Of a DNA stretch of 64,000 bases, positions 1-9,587 are shown piece after piece (the first letter of the stretch is position 1; each line of letters opens with the position of its first letter). The notes beneath the pieces are model-generated. The model worked only from the letters and a program-made list of their open reading frames with translations. It searched no databases and was not told where the DNA came from. The position numbers were made by a program, and so were the translations under genes. The DNA is from Arthrobacter sp. 9V (GTDB lineage Bacteria > Actinomycetota > Actinomycetes > Actinomycetales > Micrococcaceae), in NCBI RefSeq assembly GCF_902506065.1, contig NZ_LR732912.1, forward strand, positions 3,159,388 to 3,223,387. The letters are read 5' to 3'.

Positions 1-11
1 TCGTCAAGCAA

Positions 12-59
12 GTGAGAGACCGTTGGGTTTAAGCCCTGGGGATGTGAGTGAGCGTTGGC
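12..59. repeat. diverged 32-nt repeat downstream of kbl
   Basis: One full 32-nt unit (12-43) is followed by half a unit (44-59), directly after the kbl stop codon on the minus strand. The unit starts GTGAGAGACCGTTGGG and contains AAGCCC and a G-run. It matches about 23 of 32 positions of the tandem unit at 60345-60457, with the same period. Both sites lie just after the 3' end of a minus-strand gene, so a role in transcript ends is plausible. More copies may lie left of the window. Confidence 0.55.
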
Positions 60-1253
60 TTAGGCGACTGCGGCGCGACTCTTGACGAACGCCTGAACGC
101 ACGCTTCGACGTCGTCCGTGCTGTGCGCAGCGGAGAGCTGAACGCGGATCCGCGCTGCGCCCCTGGGCACCACAGGGAAGCTGAAGGCCGTGACGAAGAC
201 GCCGTTGTTGAGCATCTCGTCAGCCACCTTGGCAGCCATGACGGCGTCACCGAACATGACGGGGATGATGGCGTGCTCGCCGTCGAGGAGCTCGAAGCCT
301 TCCTCGCTCATGCGGCGACGGAACAGTGACGCGTTCTCGAACAGGCGGGTCCGGAGTTCGCCGGATTCCTGCACGAGCTCGATCGCCTTGATGGTGGCCG
401 CAACAATTGCCGGGGCAAGGGAGTTGGAGAACAGGTAGGGCCGGGCCTTCTGACGGAGCATCGCCACGATCTCGCCGCGGCCGGAAACATATCCGCCGGA
501 GGCGCCGCCAAGGGCCTTGCCGAAGGTGCCGGTATAGATGTCCACGCGCTCGGAAACACCTGCATGCTCAGGGGTGCCGGCGCCGGTGGGGCCCATGAAG
601 CCGACGGCGTGGGAGTCGTCCACCATGACCAGGGCGTCGTGTTTCTCGGCGAGATCGCAAATGGCTTCAAGGGGTGCCAGGTAGCCGTCCATGGAGAACA
701 CGCCGTCCGTGACGATGATCTTCCGGCGGGAGCCCTCGGCTTCAACCAGCTTGGCTTCGAGATCGGCCATATCCTGATTGGCGTAGCGGAAGCGCTTGGC
801 CTTGCTCAGGCGGATCCCGTCAATGATGGACGCGTGGTTCAGCGAGTCCGAAATGATGGCGTCTTCGGGGCCGAACAGCGACTCGAAGACGCCGCCGTTG
901 GCGTCGAAGCAACTTGAGAAGAGGATGGTGTCTTCGGTTCCCAAGAACTTGGAGACGCGGGTCTCGAGTTCTAGGTGCAAGTCCTGAGTGCCGCAAATGA
1001 AGCGCACAGAGGCCATGCCGAAGCCGCGCTCGTCCATGGCGGACTTGGCTGCGGAAATGATGTCCGGATGATCTGCCAGGCCGAGGTAGTTGTTGGCGCA
1101 GAAGTTCAGGACTTTGTTGGCCGGCTGGCCCAGTTGGCCGGCGGCGATGTGGCTGGCTTGGGGGGAATCGATGTGGCGTTCGGTCTTGAAGAGTCCGGCG
1201 CTGCGGATCTCGTCCAATTCGCCCTGCAGCTGGTCTTTGATGGCTGAATACAT
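60..1253 (-). CDS. kbl: glycine C-acetyltransferase (2-amino-3-ketobutyrate CoA ligase)
   Basis: A 397-residue PLP enzyme of the alpha-oxoamine synthase family. It cleaves 2-amino-3-oxobutyrate with CoA to glycine and acetyl-CoA, the second step of threonine breakdown. The length is that of bacterial Kbl. The sequence shows the [10 protein letters not shown] substrate loop, the [10 protein letters not shown] segment and TFGKALGG with the PLP-binding lysine near residue 246. The ATG at 1253 has AGGAG about six bases upstream. It lies 61 bases downstream of tdh on the same strand, the usual tdh-kbl order, so the two are almost certainly co-transcribed and hand over the unstable intermediate. 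Cytosolic. Confidence 0.95.
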   Translation of the reverse strand: MYSAIKDQLQGELDEIRSAGLFKTERHIDSPQASHIAAGQLGQPANKVLNFCANNYLGLADHPDIISAAKSAMDERGFGMASVRFICGTQDLHLELETRVSKFLGTEDTILFSSCFDANGGVFESLFGPEDAIISDSLNHASIIDGIRLSKAKRFRYANQDMADLEAKLVEAEGSRRKIIVTDGVFSMDGYLAPLEAICDLAEKHDALVMVDDSHAVGFMGPTGAGTPEHAGVSERVDIYTGTFGKALGGASGGYVSGRGEIVAMLRQKARPYLFSNSLAPAIVAATIKAIELVQESGELRTRLFENASLFRRRMSEEGFELLDGEHAIIPVMFGDAVMAAKVADEMLNNGVFVTAFSFPVVPRGAARIRVQLSAAHSTDDVEACVQAFVKSRAAVA

Positions 1254-1314
1254 GGTGCTCCTAAAGTCTTGGTTGGGTCCGGGTGCCGGTGGGCCAGGCT
1301 ACGGTTCGGTCCGG

Positions 1315-2361
1315 TTACAGTTCGGTCCAGTCGAGGACAACTTTTCCGCCGGTGCCGTTGCGGGCGATCTCGAAACCCTTTTCCCAATCCGAGGCGGACA
1401 GCTTGTCGGTGACCACTGCCGAGATACTGCGGTGCAGCACCGGGTTGGAGGACAACATGGCGCTCATGGCGTACCAGGTCTCGAACATTTCGCGGCCGTA
1501 GATGCCCTTGAGCGTGAGCATGTGGGTGACTACCTTGCCCCAGTCGATGTCGATGGACTGGCTGGGAAGGCCGAGCATGGCGATGCGTCCGCCGTGGTTC
1601 ATGTTGTCGATCATCTCAGGCAGGGCCGTGGGGTGTCCCGACATTTCCAGCCCGATGTCGAAGCCTTCACGCATGCCCAGTTCCTGCTGCGCCTCGCGGA
1701 CGCGCATCTTGGAGACGTCCACGGCGAGGTCCACGCCCATCTGCCGGGCCAGTTCCAGCCGCGGGGCTGAGACGTCAGTGATGGCGATCTTGCGGGCACC
1801 GGCGTGGCGGGCGACGGCGATTGCCATCAGGCCAATGGGTCCGGCGCCGGTGATGAGGACGTCTTCGCCCACCAACGGGAAGCTCAATGCGGTGTGGACA
1901 GCGTTGCCGAAGGGGTCGAAGATGGCACCGAGTTCAGGGGTGACGGACTCGTCATGGTGCACCCAGACGTTGGTCTCCGGAATCACGACGTATTCAGCAA
2001 ATGCACCATCGCGCTGCACTCCCACCGAGACGGTGTGGATGCACATCTGGCGGCGTCCGGCACGGCAGTTACGGCAGATACCGCAGACAACGTGGCCCTC
2101 GCCGGAGACCCTGTCCCCCACCTTGACGTCCCGCACGTCCTCGCCGATTTCCACGACTTCGCCATAGAACTCGTGCCCGGCGATGAGCGGCGTTTCTATG
2201 ATGCTTTGCGCCCAGGCGTCCCAACTTTGAATGTGGAGGTCGGTGCCGCAGATGCCGGTGGTCATCACACGGATCTTGACGTCGCCGGGGCCCGCTTCGG
2301 GCTCGGGACGTTCGACGAGTTCGAACCCTGCGTGGGGTCCGGATTTGTAGAGAGCCTTCAT
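1315..2361 (-). CDS. tdh: L-threonine 3-dehydrogenase
   Basis: A zinc-dependent medium-chain dehydrogenase that oxidises L-threonine to 2-amino-3-oxobutyrate with NAD+. The start is placed at the ATG at 2361 (protein begins MKALYKSG), giving 348 residues, the family length. A further in-frame start at 2451 would add 30 residues that overlap the regulatory region and do not fit the family. Catalytic zinc ligands are seen in CGTDLHI and GHEFYGEV. The structural zinc site has four Cys ([16 protein letters not shown]), and the [10 protein letters not shown] motif starts the NAD fold. It is first in the tdh-kbl operon and divergent from a LysR regulator. Confidence 0.95.
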   Translation of the reverse strand: MKALYKSGPHAGFELVERPEPEAGPGDVKIRVMTTGICGTDLHIQSWDAWAQSIIETPLIAGHEFYGEVVEIGEDVRDVKVGDRVSGEGHVVCGICRNCRAGRRQMCIHTVSVGVQRDGAFAEYVVIPETNVWVHHDESVTPELGAIFDPFGNAVHTALSFPLVGEDVLITGAGPIGLMAIAVARHAGARKIAITDVSAPRLELARQMGVDLAVDVSKMRVREAQQELGMREGFDIGLEMSGHPTALPEMIDNMNHGGRIAMLGLPSQSIDIDWGKVVTHMLTLKGIYGREMFETWYAMSAMLSSNPVLHRSISAVVTDKLSASDWEKGFEIARNGTGGKVVLDWTEL

Positions 2362-2417
2362 GGGATTCCTCACTGCCTGGGCTGCTTCGCTGCTGCTGAG
2401 TCCATTAGAGCGCCGGT

Positions 2418-2459
2418 AACGATTTAGCACAACTAGATTCTTCTCAATCAACGATTTAG
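2418..2459. promoter_or_regulatory. paired direct repeats in the tdh/LysR divergent promoter
   Basis: The ten-base word AACGATTTAG occurs at 2418-2427 and again at 2450-2459, exactly 32 bp apart (about three helical turns). It lies in the 107-bp gap between the divergent tdh and LysR genes. Same-face spacing of identical words is what a LysR tetramer contacting two half-operators would need. That the neighbouring LysR protein binds here is inference; no clear -10/-35 pair was identified. Confidence 0.45.
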
Positions 2460-2468
2460 GATTTGCTA

Positions 2469-3407
2469 ATGGAAATTCACCAGTTGCAGATGCTTCGTGA
2501 GCTTGGAGACCTTGGCAGCGTCAAGGCCGTCGCGGAGACCCTTATGGTGACTCCTTCTGCAGTTTCGCAACAGCTCGCGCTGCTCCAGAAGTCCGTGGAC
2601 GTGCCGTTGACACGCAAAGAAGGCAGGGCCTTGGTCCTCACCGACGCAGGCCGCGTGCTCGCCGAGGCGGGTGCCGCCGTCGTCAACGCCATGGCCGATG
2701 CGCGCGCTGCGATCGGCGCGTATCACGACGCTCCTGATGCGCCGGTGAGTGTGAGCGCTTTTCACAGCGCGGGCCAGGCACTGTTCGCTCCGTTGGCAGC
2801 GCATTTGGCGTCCGGGACAGCGTCCGACGGCGGCAAGTCACCACGCCTGCGACTCTCGGATGAGGACGTGGCCCAGGAGGACTTCCCCGGGTTGGCCGCC
2901 CGGTATGACCTGGTTTTGGCGCACAGGATGGATAACAGCCCGTCCTGGCCCGAGGACAAAGTAGCGATGATTCCCTTGGCTGACGAGCCGTTGGATATTG
3001 CCCTCCCGGCAGATCACCCGCTGGCGGCCCGGCGCGAACTGGAGCCCTCCGACGTCGTGGATGAACCATGGGTGACCAGCCGCGATGGGTACTCGCCCGC
3101 TGACGTGCTGGCCGCCGTCGTTGCCGTGAGTGGCAGGCCGGCCGAGGTACTGCACCGCATCAACGACTACTCCACCGTCGCGGCGCTGGTGTCCGCCGGT
3201 GGCGCGATCGGGCTGCTTCCGCGCTTCACCGCGCGCCGCGTACTGGATGCCGGTGTGGTGCTGCGTCCGCTGTCCGGAGTGAACTCGGTGCGCAAGATCG
3301 ACATCCTTGCCCGGCCCGAGACGCTCAAACGGAAATCGGTCATGACGGTTTGCGAGTCACTTCAAACCGTCATGACCGAGCTTGTGGAGCTCTCCAGCCC
3401 GAGCTGA
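2469..3407 (+). CDS. LysR-family transcriptional regulator
   Basis: A 312-residue regulator with an N-terminal winged helix-turn-helix (about residues 1-60; helices around [17 protein letters not shown]) and a C-terminal periplasmic-binding-like effector domain. The ATG at 2469 is chosen over a TTG two codons earlier because AGGA lies about eight bases before it and MEIHQLQML is the family N-terminus. It diverges from tdh-kbl with the paired repeats between them, so the likely role is control of threonine catabolism in answer to a pathway metabolite. The effector cannot be read from sequence. It converges with the next gene over 16 bases. Confidence 0.85.
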   Translation: MEIHQLQMLRELGDLGSVKAVAETLMVTPSAVSQQLALLQKSVDVPLTRKEGRALVLTDAGRVLAEAGAAVVNAMADARAAIGAYHDAPDAPVSVSAFHSAGQALFAPLAAHLASGTASDGGKSPRLRLSDEDVAQEDFPGLAARYDLVLAHRMDNSPSWPEDKVAMIPLADEPLDIALPADHPLAARRELEPSDVVDEPWVTSRDGYSPADVLAAVVAVSGRPAEVLHRINDYSTVAALVSAGGAIGLLPRFTARRVLDAGVVLRPLSGVNSVRKIDILARPETLKRKSVMTVCESLQTVMTELVELSSPS

Positions 3408-3423
3408 CCCCCGGGTCGTGGCG

Positions 3424-4608
3424 TCAGTCGCGGACCAAGGCGGGCTGACCGGCGTCGAAATACTCCACCAGTTCGGCAGGGAGCTCCGGTACCTCGCGGG
3501 CAGAGCCGTCACCGCGGAGAGATTCCGCCGCGAGGATACCGGCCACTACTGCCTGCCGCGCGGCAATCGGGCTAGTGGTGGTCCGGCCGCCCCGGGACGC
3601 GAAATGCAGGAACTCCTCGATCAAGCGTGGATCCGCTCCGCCGTGGCCGCCTTCGCCGTCCTTGATGGTGATGACTTCATCAGGAGCGGCGTAACCGGAC
3701 GAACGGCTGGTCCAGACGTTGATGCTCTCGCCGGGCCCGTCGCCGAGGTTCTCAATGCGGCCTTTGGTACCGATCACGGTGTAGTTACGCCAATAGTCCG
3801 GAGTGAAATGGCACTGCTGGTAGCTGGCCAGCACGCCGTTATCCAGCACCATGTTCATCATGGAGATGTCCTCCACATCAATCACCTCCGCCAGGTCCTT
3901 CTGCTCCGTGGGCGGCCAATTGTCCATGGAGAACCAATCCCCCATGCGCTTACCGGCGTTATTGCTCCGGTTGGTGACGTCGCCGTAGACGGCGAGATCC
4001 CCGACGGCGGCAACCCGCTTGGTGTAGCCGCCGGCAAGCCAGTGGATCACATCGATGTCGTGGGCGCCTTTTTGGAGCAGGAGCGAGGTTACGTTGGCAC
4101 GTTGGGCATGCCAATCCTTGAAGTAATAGTCACCGCCATGCCCTACAAAGTGCCGGCACCAGACCGCCTTGACCTCGCCAATGCGGCCTTCTTCAATGAG
4201 TTCGCGCATCTGCACAACAACCGGCATATGGCGCATGTTGTGGCCAACGTACAGGCGGGTTCCGGTTTCGTAGGCCGTTGCCAGGATCCGGTCCGCCGCC
4301 TCAACCGTGATATCCAGGGGCTTCTCGCAGAAGGTGGGAATGCCGGCCTTGAGCGTGCGAACGGCGACGGCAGCGTGCTGGTTATCGGGGGTCAGGACCA
4401 GGACAGCGTCGATCCCGCTGCCCAGCAGTTCTTCAAGGTCTTCCGTGACGCGCGCCGATGGGATGCGTTCAGCCGCGTCCGCCCGGCCACGTTCGCTCAG
4501 GTCACACACAACGGTAACCTCCGAGCCTTGGCCCGGCTTATGGGCGTGCTTCCACAGCCCTGACCGCAGGCCAAAACCTACGATGCCGACCTTCAAATCC
4601 TTTTCCAT
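3424..4608 (-). CDS. Gfo/Idh/MocA-family oxidoreductase
   Basis: A 394-residue NAD(P)-dependent dehydrogenase of the glucose-fructose oxidoreductase/inositol dehydrogenase family. The start at 4608 (MEKDLKVGIVGFG) puts the Rossmann motif at the N-terminus; the frame stays open further upstream but that part would run into the LacI gene and resembles nothing. The signature EKPLDI (nicotinamide-proximal Lys) is present, and GAHDIDVIHWLAG fits the conserved helix with the catalytic Asp/His. It is last in the sugar ABC operon, 25 bases after the LacI gene, so it probably oxidises or rearranges the imported sugar. The substrate is unknown. Confidence 0.85.
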   Translation of the reverse strand: MEKDLKVGIVGFGLRSGLWKHAHKPGQGSEVTVVCDLSERGRADAAERIPSARVTEDLEELLGSGIDAVLVLTPDNQHAAVAVRTLKAGIPTFCEKPLDITVEAADRILATAYETGTRLYVGHNMRHMPVVVQMRELIEEGRIGEVKAVWCRHFVGHGGDYYFKDWHAQRANVTSLLLQKGAHDIDVIHWLAGGYTKRVAAVGDLAVYGDVTNRSNNAGKRMGDWFSMDNWPPTEQKDLAEVIDVEDISMMNMVLDNGVLASYQQCHFTPDYWRNYTVIGTKGRIENLGDGPGESINVWTSRSSGYAAPDEVITIKDGEGGHGGADPRLIEEFLHFASRGGRTTTSPIAARQAVVAGILAAESLRGDGSAREVPELPAELVEYFDAGQPALVRD

Positions 4609-4633
4609 GGTGTGCAATATCCTTCTGCTGTTC

Positions 4634-5692
4634 TTAGTAAAGTCTGGTTGCGGCACTGCGGTGCGGCGCGGATTCGCGCACGAACAAGTGCCAGGGGAAG
4701 TCGAGGACACCGGGGGTCTCAGCCGTAGCAGCTGCGGGGTCAGCCGGGCCCGTTGCCCGCTGCAGGAGCAGCCGTGCGAGTTTGTCGAAGAAGTCAACCG
4801 GGCCCACGGTGCTCAGGGACGGCGACATCCGTTCGCCCTCCACGGTGTTGCCCACGCCGATGATGTCCACGTCCGCACCTACCGCCAGGCCCAAGCGCTG
4901 GGCGGCATTGATGGCACTGACCGCTGCGTAATCCGTGGTGGCGTAGATGGCCGTGGGGCGGTCCGGCATGGTGAGCAGCCGGGTTGCCGCAGCGTACGCC
5001 CCGGCACTGGTGCCATCGAAGAGGCCCACAAAATCTTCGCGTTCTTCGACGCCCGCGTGTTCCAGCGCCTGGGCATAGGCACGGTACCTGGTGCCGCCGG
5101 ATGTGCCGTCCGGCGTGGCAGGAGTCAAACAAGCGATCCTGCGATGGCCGTGGAGCAGGTGCTCCACGGCCATCCGGCAGCCCGGCCCGGCAATGGAACG
5201 GATGACGTCAAAACCCTCGGCTTGTACTTCCTCGTCAAAAACCACCAACGTTGTTCCGTGCTGCGCAAGCTGACGAAGGGCATCCCGCTGTTCAGGACGG
5301 ACTGCATCCACGAACACAGCATCGGCATTGTGCGTGCCGAGCACCTTGACCCAATCGGCGTCACCCAGGATCATCGGCGTGATCCCCAGCGGACCCGCCG
5401 CCTTCTGCACTGCCTCAATGACGGACAAGGACCAAGGATCCGAAAGCATGGTCAGCGACAGGATCACGGTGTTGGTCCGGCCGGTGCGGATGGCCCGGGC
5501 CGCCTGGTTGGGGCGGTAGCCAAGCCGCTCAGCAGCTGCCTTGACCTTCTCCGCCGTCGGATCCGAAACCCCGGGGCCGCCATCGCCCCGGCGGCCTGAC
5601 AAGACATAGGAGACCGTGGCGGTGGAGACGCCGGCCAGTTCGGCCACCATACGGATGGTTGGCCTGACTCCGGTGTTGCTCGTTTTTGCCAT
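4634..5692 (-). CDS. LacI-family transcriptional repressor
   Basis: A 352-residue repressor. The N-terminal helix-turn-helix (RMVAELAGVSTATVSYVLSG, about residues 13-32) and hinge (RPNQAARAIRTGR) are typical, followed by a type I periplasmic-binding-like sugar domain. It lies inside the sugar transport operon, between the SBP and the oxidoreductase genes, so it is likely autoregulatory. The probable target is the near-palindrome with central CG at 9542-9555, which overlaps the predicted start of the operon. The inducer is presumably the imported sugar or a derivative; its identity is not visible. Confidence 0.9.
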   Translation of the reverse strand: MAKTSNTGVRPTIRMVAELAGVSTATVSYVLSGRRGDGGPGVSDPTAEKVKAAAERLGYRPNQAARAIRTGRTNTVILSLTMLSDPWSLSVIEAVQKAAGPLGITPMILGDADWVKVLGTHNADAVFVDAVRPEQRDALRQLAQHGTTLVVFDEEVQAEGFDVIRSIAGPGCRMAVEHLLHGHRRIACLTPATPDGTSGGTRYRAYAQALEHAGVEEREDFVGLFDGTSAGAYAAATRLLTMPDRPTAIYATTDYAAVSAINAAQRLGLAVGADVDIIGVGNTVEGERMSPSLSTVGPVDFFDKLARLLLQRATGPADPAAATAETPGVLDFPWHLFVRESAPHRSAATRLY

Positions 5693-5744
5693 GGTTCCCC
5701 CTGCTGTGTTCTTTGGATCGCGGTGGTTCGTTGTTGTTTTGAGG

Positions 5745-7403
5745 CTAGCTCCTGAAGACGGGAGCGTCAGGGTCCAACGCGGCCTGGTACTCGTCGCGCA
5801 TTTTGTCCCCTCCTTCGCTCTTCCAGCGCTTCACCGCGTCCTTGAGTTCGTCGATCTTGGCGCGGCCGGTGATGATGTCCACAACCTTGTCGCGCAGTTG
5901 CTTGGTGATCTTGGCACCCACCTTGGCGTTGGTGTCCGAGTAGGAACCGTTGGTGGGGTTGCGCCACGCAAATTCGAGGAGTTTTTCTTCCTGCTGGCTG
6001 ACGTACCGGGTGTCGTCGTCGAATCCCGGGTTGAAGATGACGTTTTCGGGGCTGGACATGATGTTCAATGCCGAGACCAGGCCCGGAGCGTTGGTTGTCC
6101 CTGTCTCAGTGCGTACCGGATTACCGGAGCCGTCAATGGTGTAGTCCTCGCCCAGTTCGCCGAAGTTCTTCTGCATGTACTCCACAGTTCCGAACGGGGC
6201 GGACAAGTAGTTGATGAGCGAGAGCAATTCGCGGATCTTGCCCTCCTCGGCCTTCTTGAACGGCGTGAAGCCTACGGTTCCATAGCCCATGTCGTAGACG
6301 GGCTTGACCTTGCCGTCGGCGCTGAACGGGATGAGAATGTCGAACCGGGTGTCCTTGTTCAATGCACGGTAGCTGCGGATGTCGTGGGGGCCCACCACAA
6401 CCTGGGCCCCCACGCTGCCGTTGGCTACGCGTGAACGGATGTCAGTTGCTTTGGAATCCGGGTAGAAGACACCTGCTGCGAACATCTTGGCCGTGAACTC
6501 CACACCGGCCAGGTACTCATCGGTTTCGTAAAGATGGGTGAGGGTGCGGTCCTTGTTGACCGCCCAGCTGTTCGGAGCACCAAACCATTCGGTGACCATG
6601 TGGAGGGCGTTGATGTAGGCCGGTTCCAGCGCGTACTGCTGATCGGCCGGCCGGGTCAACTCCTTGGCCTTCTCGAGGAACTCGTCGGCGCTGGCTGCTT
6701 CAAAGCCACCCACCTTCGCCCACATATCGTGGTTGCCCAAGTACACCTGTCCGAACGGGGTGCTCGGGATGGGCGCACCCCAGATCTTCCCGTTCACGAC
6801 GGCGGTCTTCCAGGAATCAGGTTTAAGTGCGGCCAGATTGGGGTACTCAAGGACGGCGTCACCGGAGAGGTAGGGCGTCAGGTCCTGGAACTTGGCTTCC
6901 AGCATGGGACCGACGTTGGGGATGCCCTGGTTGGGCGGAACCCACATCATGTCCGGGAGATCGTTACTGGCTAGAACGGTGGCGAACTTCGCCGGGTAGC
7001 CGTCTCCGATGTCTTCGGCGATTTGCAGCTCCAAATCACCACCGAGTTTGGCGTTGAGGCGCTGCCAGAAGGGGTTGTCCTTCAGGCCCGGGCTCATGGT
7101 GTCGAAGGTTTCAGTCAAGCCGGTCACCTTGCCCTTGAGCGGCGGCGTCTTTACGGACTGCACAGCATTGGGCAGTCTGAAGTAGCCGGCTTGGAGGCCC
7201 TTGGCGTTGCCGGCAATGTCAGGAGTGACGCCGGTGAATTCCTTGTACGTGGGCAACTTGACCGAGGCGGAGGCTGCGGCGCCTCCATTGCCCGCGGCCC
7301 CGCCGCCACCGCAGGCGGACAAGCCTGCAGCGGTCACGGCCAGGCCTGCCAGGCCAAGGAAACCGCGGCGGCTGAACCCAGCCTGAGAGGTAGTGCGCGT
7401 CAT
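5745..7403 (-). CDS. Tat-exported lipoprotein, sugar ABC transporter substrate-binding protein
   Basis: A 552-residue family 1 extracellular solute-binding protein of the long LplA/YtcQ type. The N-terminus has a twin-arginine motif (SRRGFLGLAG, about residues 11-20) and then a lipobox ending LSAC, so it should be exported folded by Tat and lipid-anchored. A Gly/Ala/Ser linker follows. The length, clearly above the usual 420-450 of sugar SBPs, is typical of systems for oligosaccharides of complex or plant glycans. It lies 84 bases downstream of its permease. No ATPase gene is in the operon; such systems commonly share an MsiK-type ATPase encoded elsewhere. Confidence 0.88.
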   Translation of the reverse strand: MTRTTSQAGFSRRGFLGLAGLAVTAAGLSACGGGGAAGNGGAAASASVKLPTYKEFTGVTPDIAGNAKGLQAGYFRLPNAVQSVKTPPLKGKVTGLTETFDTMSPGLKDNPFWQRLNAKLGGDLELQIAEDIGDGYPAKFATVLASNDLPDMMWVPPNQGIPNVGPMLEAKFQDLTPYLSGDAVLEYPNLAALKPDSWKTAVVNGKIWGAPIPSTPFGQVYLGNHDMWAKVGGFEAASADEFLEKAKELTRPADQQYALEPAYINALHMVTEWFGAPNSWAVNKDRTLTHLYETDEYLAGVEFTAKMFAAGVFYPDSKATDIRSRVANGSVGAQVVVGPHDIRSYRALNKDTRFDILIPFSADGKVKPVYDMGYGTVGFTPFKKAEEGKIRELLSLINYLSAPFGTVEYMQKNFGELGEDYTIDGSGNPVRTETGTTNAPGLVSALNIMSSPENVIFNPGFDDDTRYVSQQEEKLLEFAWRNPTNGSYSDTNAKVGAKITKQLRDKVVDIITGRAKIDELKDAVKRWKSEGGDKMRDEYQAALDPDAPVFRS

Positions 7404-7487
7404 GGCATAACCCTTTCTGGTTACATGCGTTTCTAGAAGGTTTGAGTGCTTTTGGTTGGCGTGCTTTTGATTGTGCTTTTGGTGGGC

Positions 7488-8411
7488 CTAGCCCTTGACG
7501 GCGCCGGTGATGACGCCCTTGGCGAAGTGCTTTTGGAGGAATGGGTAAACCATCAGGATCGGGACCAGCGCTACCACCACCACTGCCATCTGAATGGACT
7601 GCGGCGGCGGGGTGGTGGTGATTCCCAGCTGATCCGCTGCACCACTGCCCTGGACCACGAAGTTGCGAAGGAGCAGCTGAATGGGCCACTTGCTGTGATC
7701 GTTGATGTAGAGAAGTGCGTTGAAGAAAGAGTTCCAAAAACCCACCGCATAGAAGAGACCGACGACGGCGATCACGGCTTTGGACAGCGGCATCACGATG
7801 CGCCACAGAATTTGCCAGTCGTTGGCGCCGTCGATCCTGGCACTTTCGATGAGTTCGGCCGGGATGTTCATGAAGAACGACCGCATGACCACAAAGTTGA
7901 AAGCTCCGAAAATGCCCGGAAGGATCAGCGACCACAACGAGTCCAGCAGGCCGAGTTGGCGGATCATGAGGAAGGACGGGATGAGGCCTGGCGCAAACAG
8001 GAGCGTGAACAGGACTGCGAGGATCACCGGCCGTCCAAAGAGCACCGTACGGCTGGTGGCATAGGCCATGGTGATGGTGACGAAGAGCGCGAGGATGGTT
8101 CCCACTGCCGTGATCAGCATGCTGACCCCAAGCGATTGCAGAACCATGGGGCCTTTGAAGATGGTGGCGTAGGCCTCAAATGTTGGACGTTCCGGCCAGA
8201 GCACAAACCCGCCGGCTTTCACCAGTTGTTCCGTGTCGGCAAGGGAGGTTGAAACCACCAGCAGTATTGGAGTGAGGATGGACAAGCTGAACACGATCAG
8301 GACTACCGCCTTGACCGTTTGATACAGCGCGGAAGGCTTTTCCTTCCACACCGGGCGCTTGGCATTGTACGTAAGTTCCCGGGGTTTCTTGGTGAAGAGT
8401 GTTGTTGCCAT
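7488..8411 (-). CDS. sugar ABC transporter permease (LplC/YtcP type)
   Basis: A 307-residue inner-membrane permease with about six hydrophobic segments. The cytoplasmic EAA loop reads ELIESARIDGANDWQILWRIVMPLSKA, shown here only as the landmark near residues 200-215 with conserved GANDWQ. The C-terminus (HFAKGVITGAVKG) is the characteristic end of the MalG-type subunit in this subfamily. It is the second gene of the operon, 42 bases after the partner permease and before the SBP. Together the two permeases form the channel; energy would come from an ATPase not encoded here. Confidence 0.9.
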   Translation of the reverse strand: MATTLFTKKPRELTYNAKRPVWKEKPSALYQTVKAVVLIVFSLSILTPILLVVSTSLADTEQLVKAGGFVLWPERPTFEAYATIFKGPMVLQSLGVSMLITAVGTILALFVTITMAYATSRTVLFGRPVILAVLFTLLFAPGLIPSFLMIRQLGLLDSLWSLILPGIFGAFNFVVMRSFFMNIPAELIESARIDGANDWQILWRIVMPLSKAVIAVVGLFYAVGFWNSFFNALLYINDHSKWPIQLLLRNFVVQGSGAADQLGITTTPPPQSIQMAVVVVALVPILMVYPFLQKHFAKGVITGAVKG

Positions 8412-8453
8412 GGGGTTCTCCTTGTGCGGCGGGCGCGCGGGTCAGCGTGGCTT

Positions 8454-9488
8454 TCAGCGCACTTGTTTTGCGAAGATTCCGTCTTCGCCGAAACGGTGGG
8501 CAAGTTTGTTGGCGCCGTAGATCAACAACGCGCTGACCACGCCCTTGGCAAGGCCTGCTGCCGCGCCTGAGCTCCAGCCGCCTCCCACTACGCCGGTGTA
8601 GTAGGTGAAGGTGTCCAGCACTTCCGCGGCGCCTGCTCCCACTGCATCCCGTTGCAGGATGAACTGCTCAAAGCCCACCGAGAGGATGTCGCCGATGCGC
8701 AGGATCAGCAGCAGGACAATCACAGGCCTCAGCCCTGGAAGCGTGATGTGCCACATTCGGCGCCAACGTCCGGCACCGTCAGCCGCTGCAGCTTCATAAA
8801 GCGAGTTGTCAATGCTTGCAAGGGCTGCCAGGAAGATGATCATGGCCCAGCCGGCGTCCTTCCAGATCATCTGGACCACCACCATGACCGGGAAGGTTTC
8901 CGGGTTGGTCATGAAGGGAATGGGGTCCATCCCCCAGTCCCGAAGCAGGTTGTTGACGAAGCCTGCACCGCCCAGCATCTGCTGGAAGAACGCGATCACC
9001 AGCACCCAGGACAGGAAGTGCGGCAGGTAGGCGATGCTTTGGAAGATCCGGCGGACCCTGGTGCTGACGAGTGAATCCACAATCAGCGCCAGGACCAGCG
9101 GCACAGGGAAGAGGAACACCAGCTGCCAGGCAGCCAAGTAGAGCGTGTTCCAGAAAGCGTGCACAAAATCCGGATTGCCGAACAAGTCCACGAAGTTCTG
9201 CCAGCCCACCCAGAGGCTGTCACCGATGCCCAGATACGGCTGGTAGTCCTGGAAGGCGATGACGTTGCCAAGGATGGGGATGTAGAAGAAGAGAAGCAGG
9301 AAGGCCACCCCAGGCAGCATCATGAGCAGCATCTGCTTGTCGCGTCGTAGGCGGGACCGGAAACTCTGCTGCGGGACCTTGCTTCTCTTCCGCTTCTTCG
9401 GACCGGATCCGGAGGCGATTCCACCTGGCGGGCCCGGGACTCGGCGAGCTTCGGGCACTGCCCGAGCCTGTTCCGTCGTCGAGTTCAT
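8454..9488 (-). CDS. sugar ABC transporter permease (LplB type)
   Basis: A 344-residue permease of the MalF-like class. A basic cytoplasmic N-terminus of about 50 residues (GPKKRKRSK, RSRLRRDKQ) precedes the first membrane segment (LLMMLPGVAFLLLFFYIP). The EAA loop is seen as YEAAAADGAGRWRRMWHITLP near residues 230-250. It is the first gene of the five-gene operon; its ATG lies about 60 bases downstream of the predicted transcription start. Subfamily members carry oligosaccharides; the substrate here is not determinable. Confidence 0.9.
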   Translation of the reverse strand: MNSTTEQARAVPEARRVPGPPGGIASGSGPKKRKRSKVPQQSFRSRLRRDKQMLLMMLPGVAFLLLFFYIPILGNVIAFQDYQPYLGIGDSLWVGWQNFVDLFGNPDFVHAFWNTLYLAAWQLVFLFPVPLVLALIVDSLVSTRVRRIFQSIAYLPHFLSWVLVIAFFQQMLGGAGFVNNLLRDWGMDPIPFMTNPETFPVMVVVQMIWKDAGWAMIIFLAALASIDNSLYEAAAADGAGRWRRMWHITLPGLRPVIVLLLILRIGDILSVGFEQFILQRDAVGAGAAEVLDTFTYYTGVVGGGWSSGAAAGLAKGVVSALLIYGANKLAHRFGEDGIFAKQVR

Positions 9489-9541
9489 GTTGTCTCCTCA
9501 AGTGCTGAGCCTGCGCCACTTCTGTGATTCAGGCCACGCTC

Positions 9542-9555
9542 GTTAACCGTTTAAC
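9542..9555. promoter_or_regulatory. LacI-type operator
   Basis: The 14-mer GTTAACCGTTTAAC is a near-palindrome (12 of 14 positions symmetric) with a central CG, the hallmark of LacI/PurR-family operators. It sits immediately downstream of the -10 box on the minus strand, across the expected transcription start, so a bound repressor would block initiation. The likely ligand is the LacI protein encoded at 4634-5692 in the same operon (inference). Confidence 0.65.
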
Positions 9556-9557
9556 AA

Positions 9558-9587
9558 ACCATAAGTGACCCGCGTCTCCTTTTGCAA
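9558..9587 (-). promoter_or_regulatory. sigma-70-type promoter of the sugar operon
   Basis: Read on the minus strand: -35 TTGCAA (9587-9582), an 18-bp spacer, then -10 TATGGT (9563-9558). The expected start is near 9551, inside the LacI-type operator. A perfect 10-bp palindrome GATCATGATC (9588-9597) abuts the -35 and could hold a second regulator. A repeated ATCAC pair lies further upstream (9614-9628). Confidence 0.55.

Noticed and set aside
1283..2427. Long plus-strand ORFs opposite tdh, and similar long antisense frames opposite gatB, the EssC-like gene and the giant genes
   Set aside because: They are shadows of GC-rich coding strands: rich in His/Arg/Gly, without conserved motifs, ribosome sites or plausible starts.
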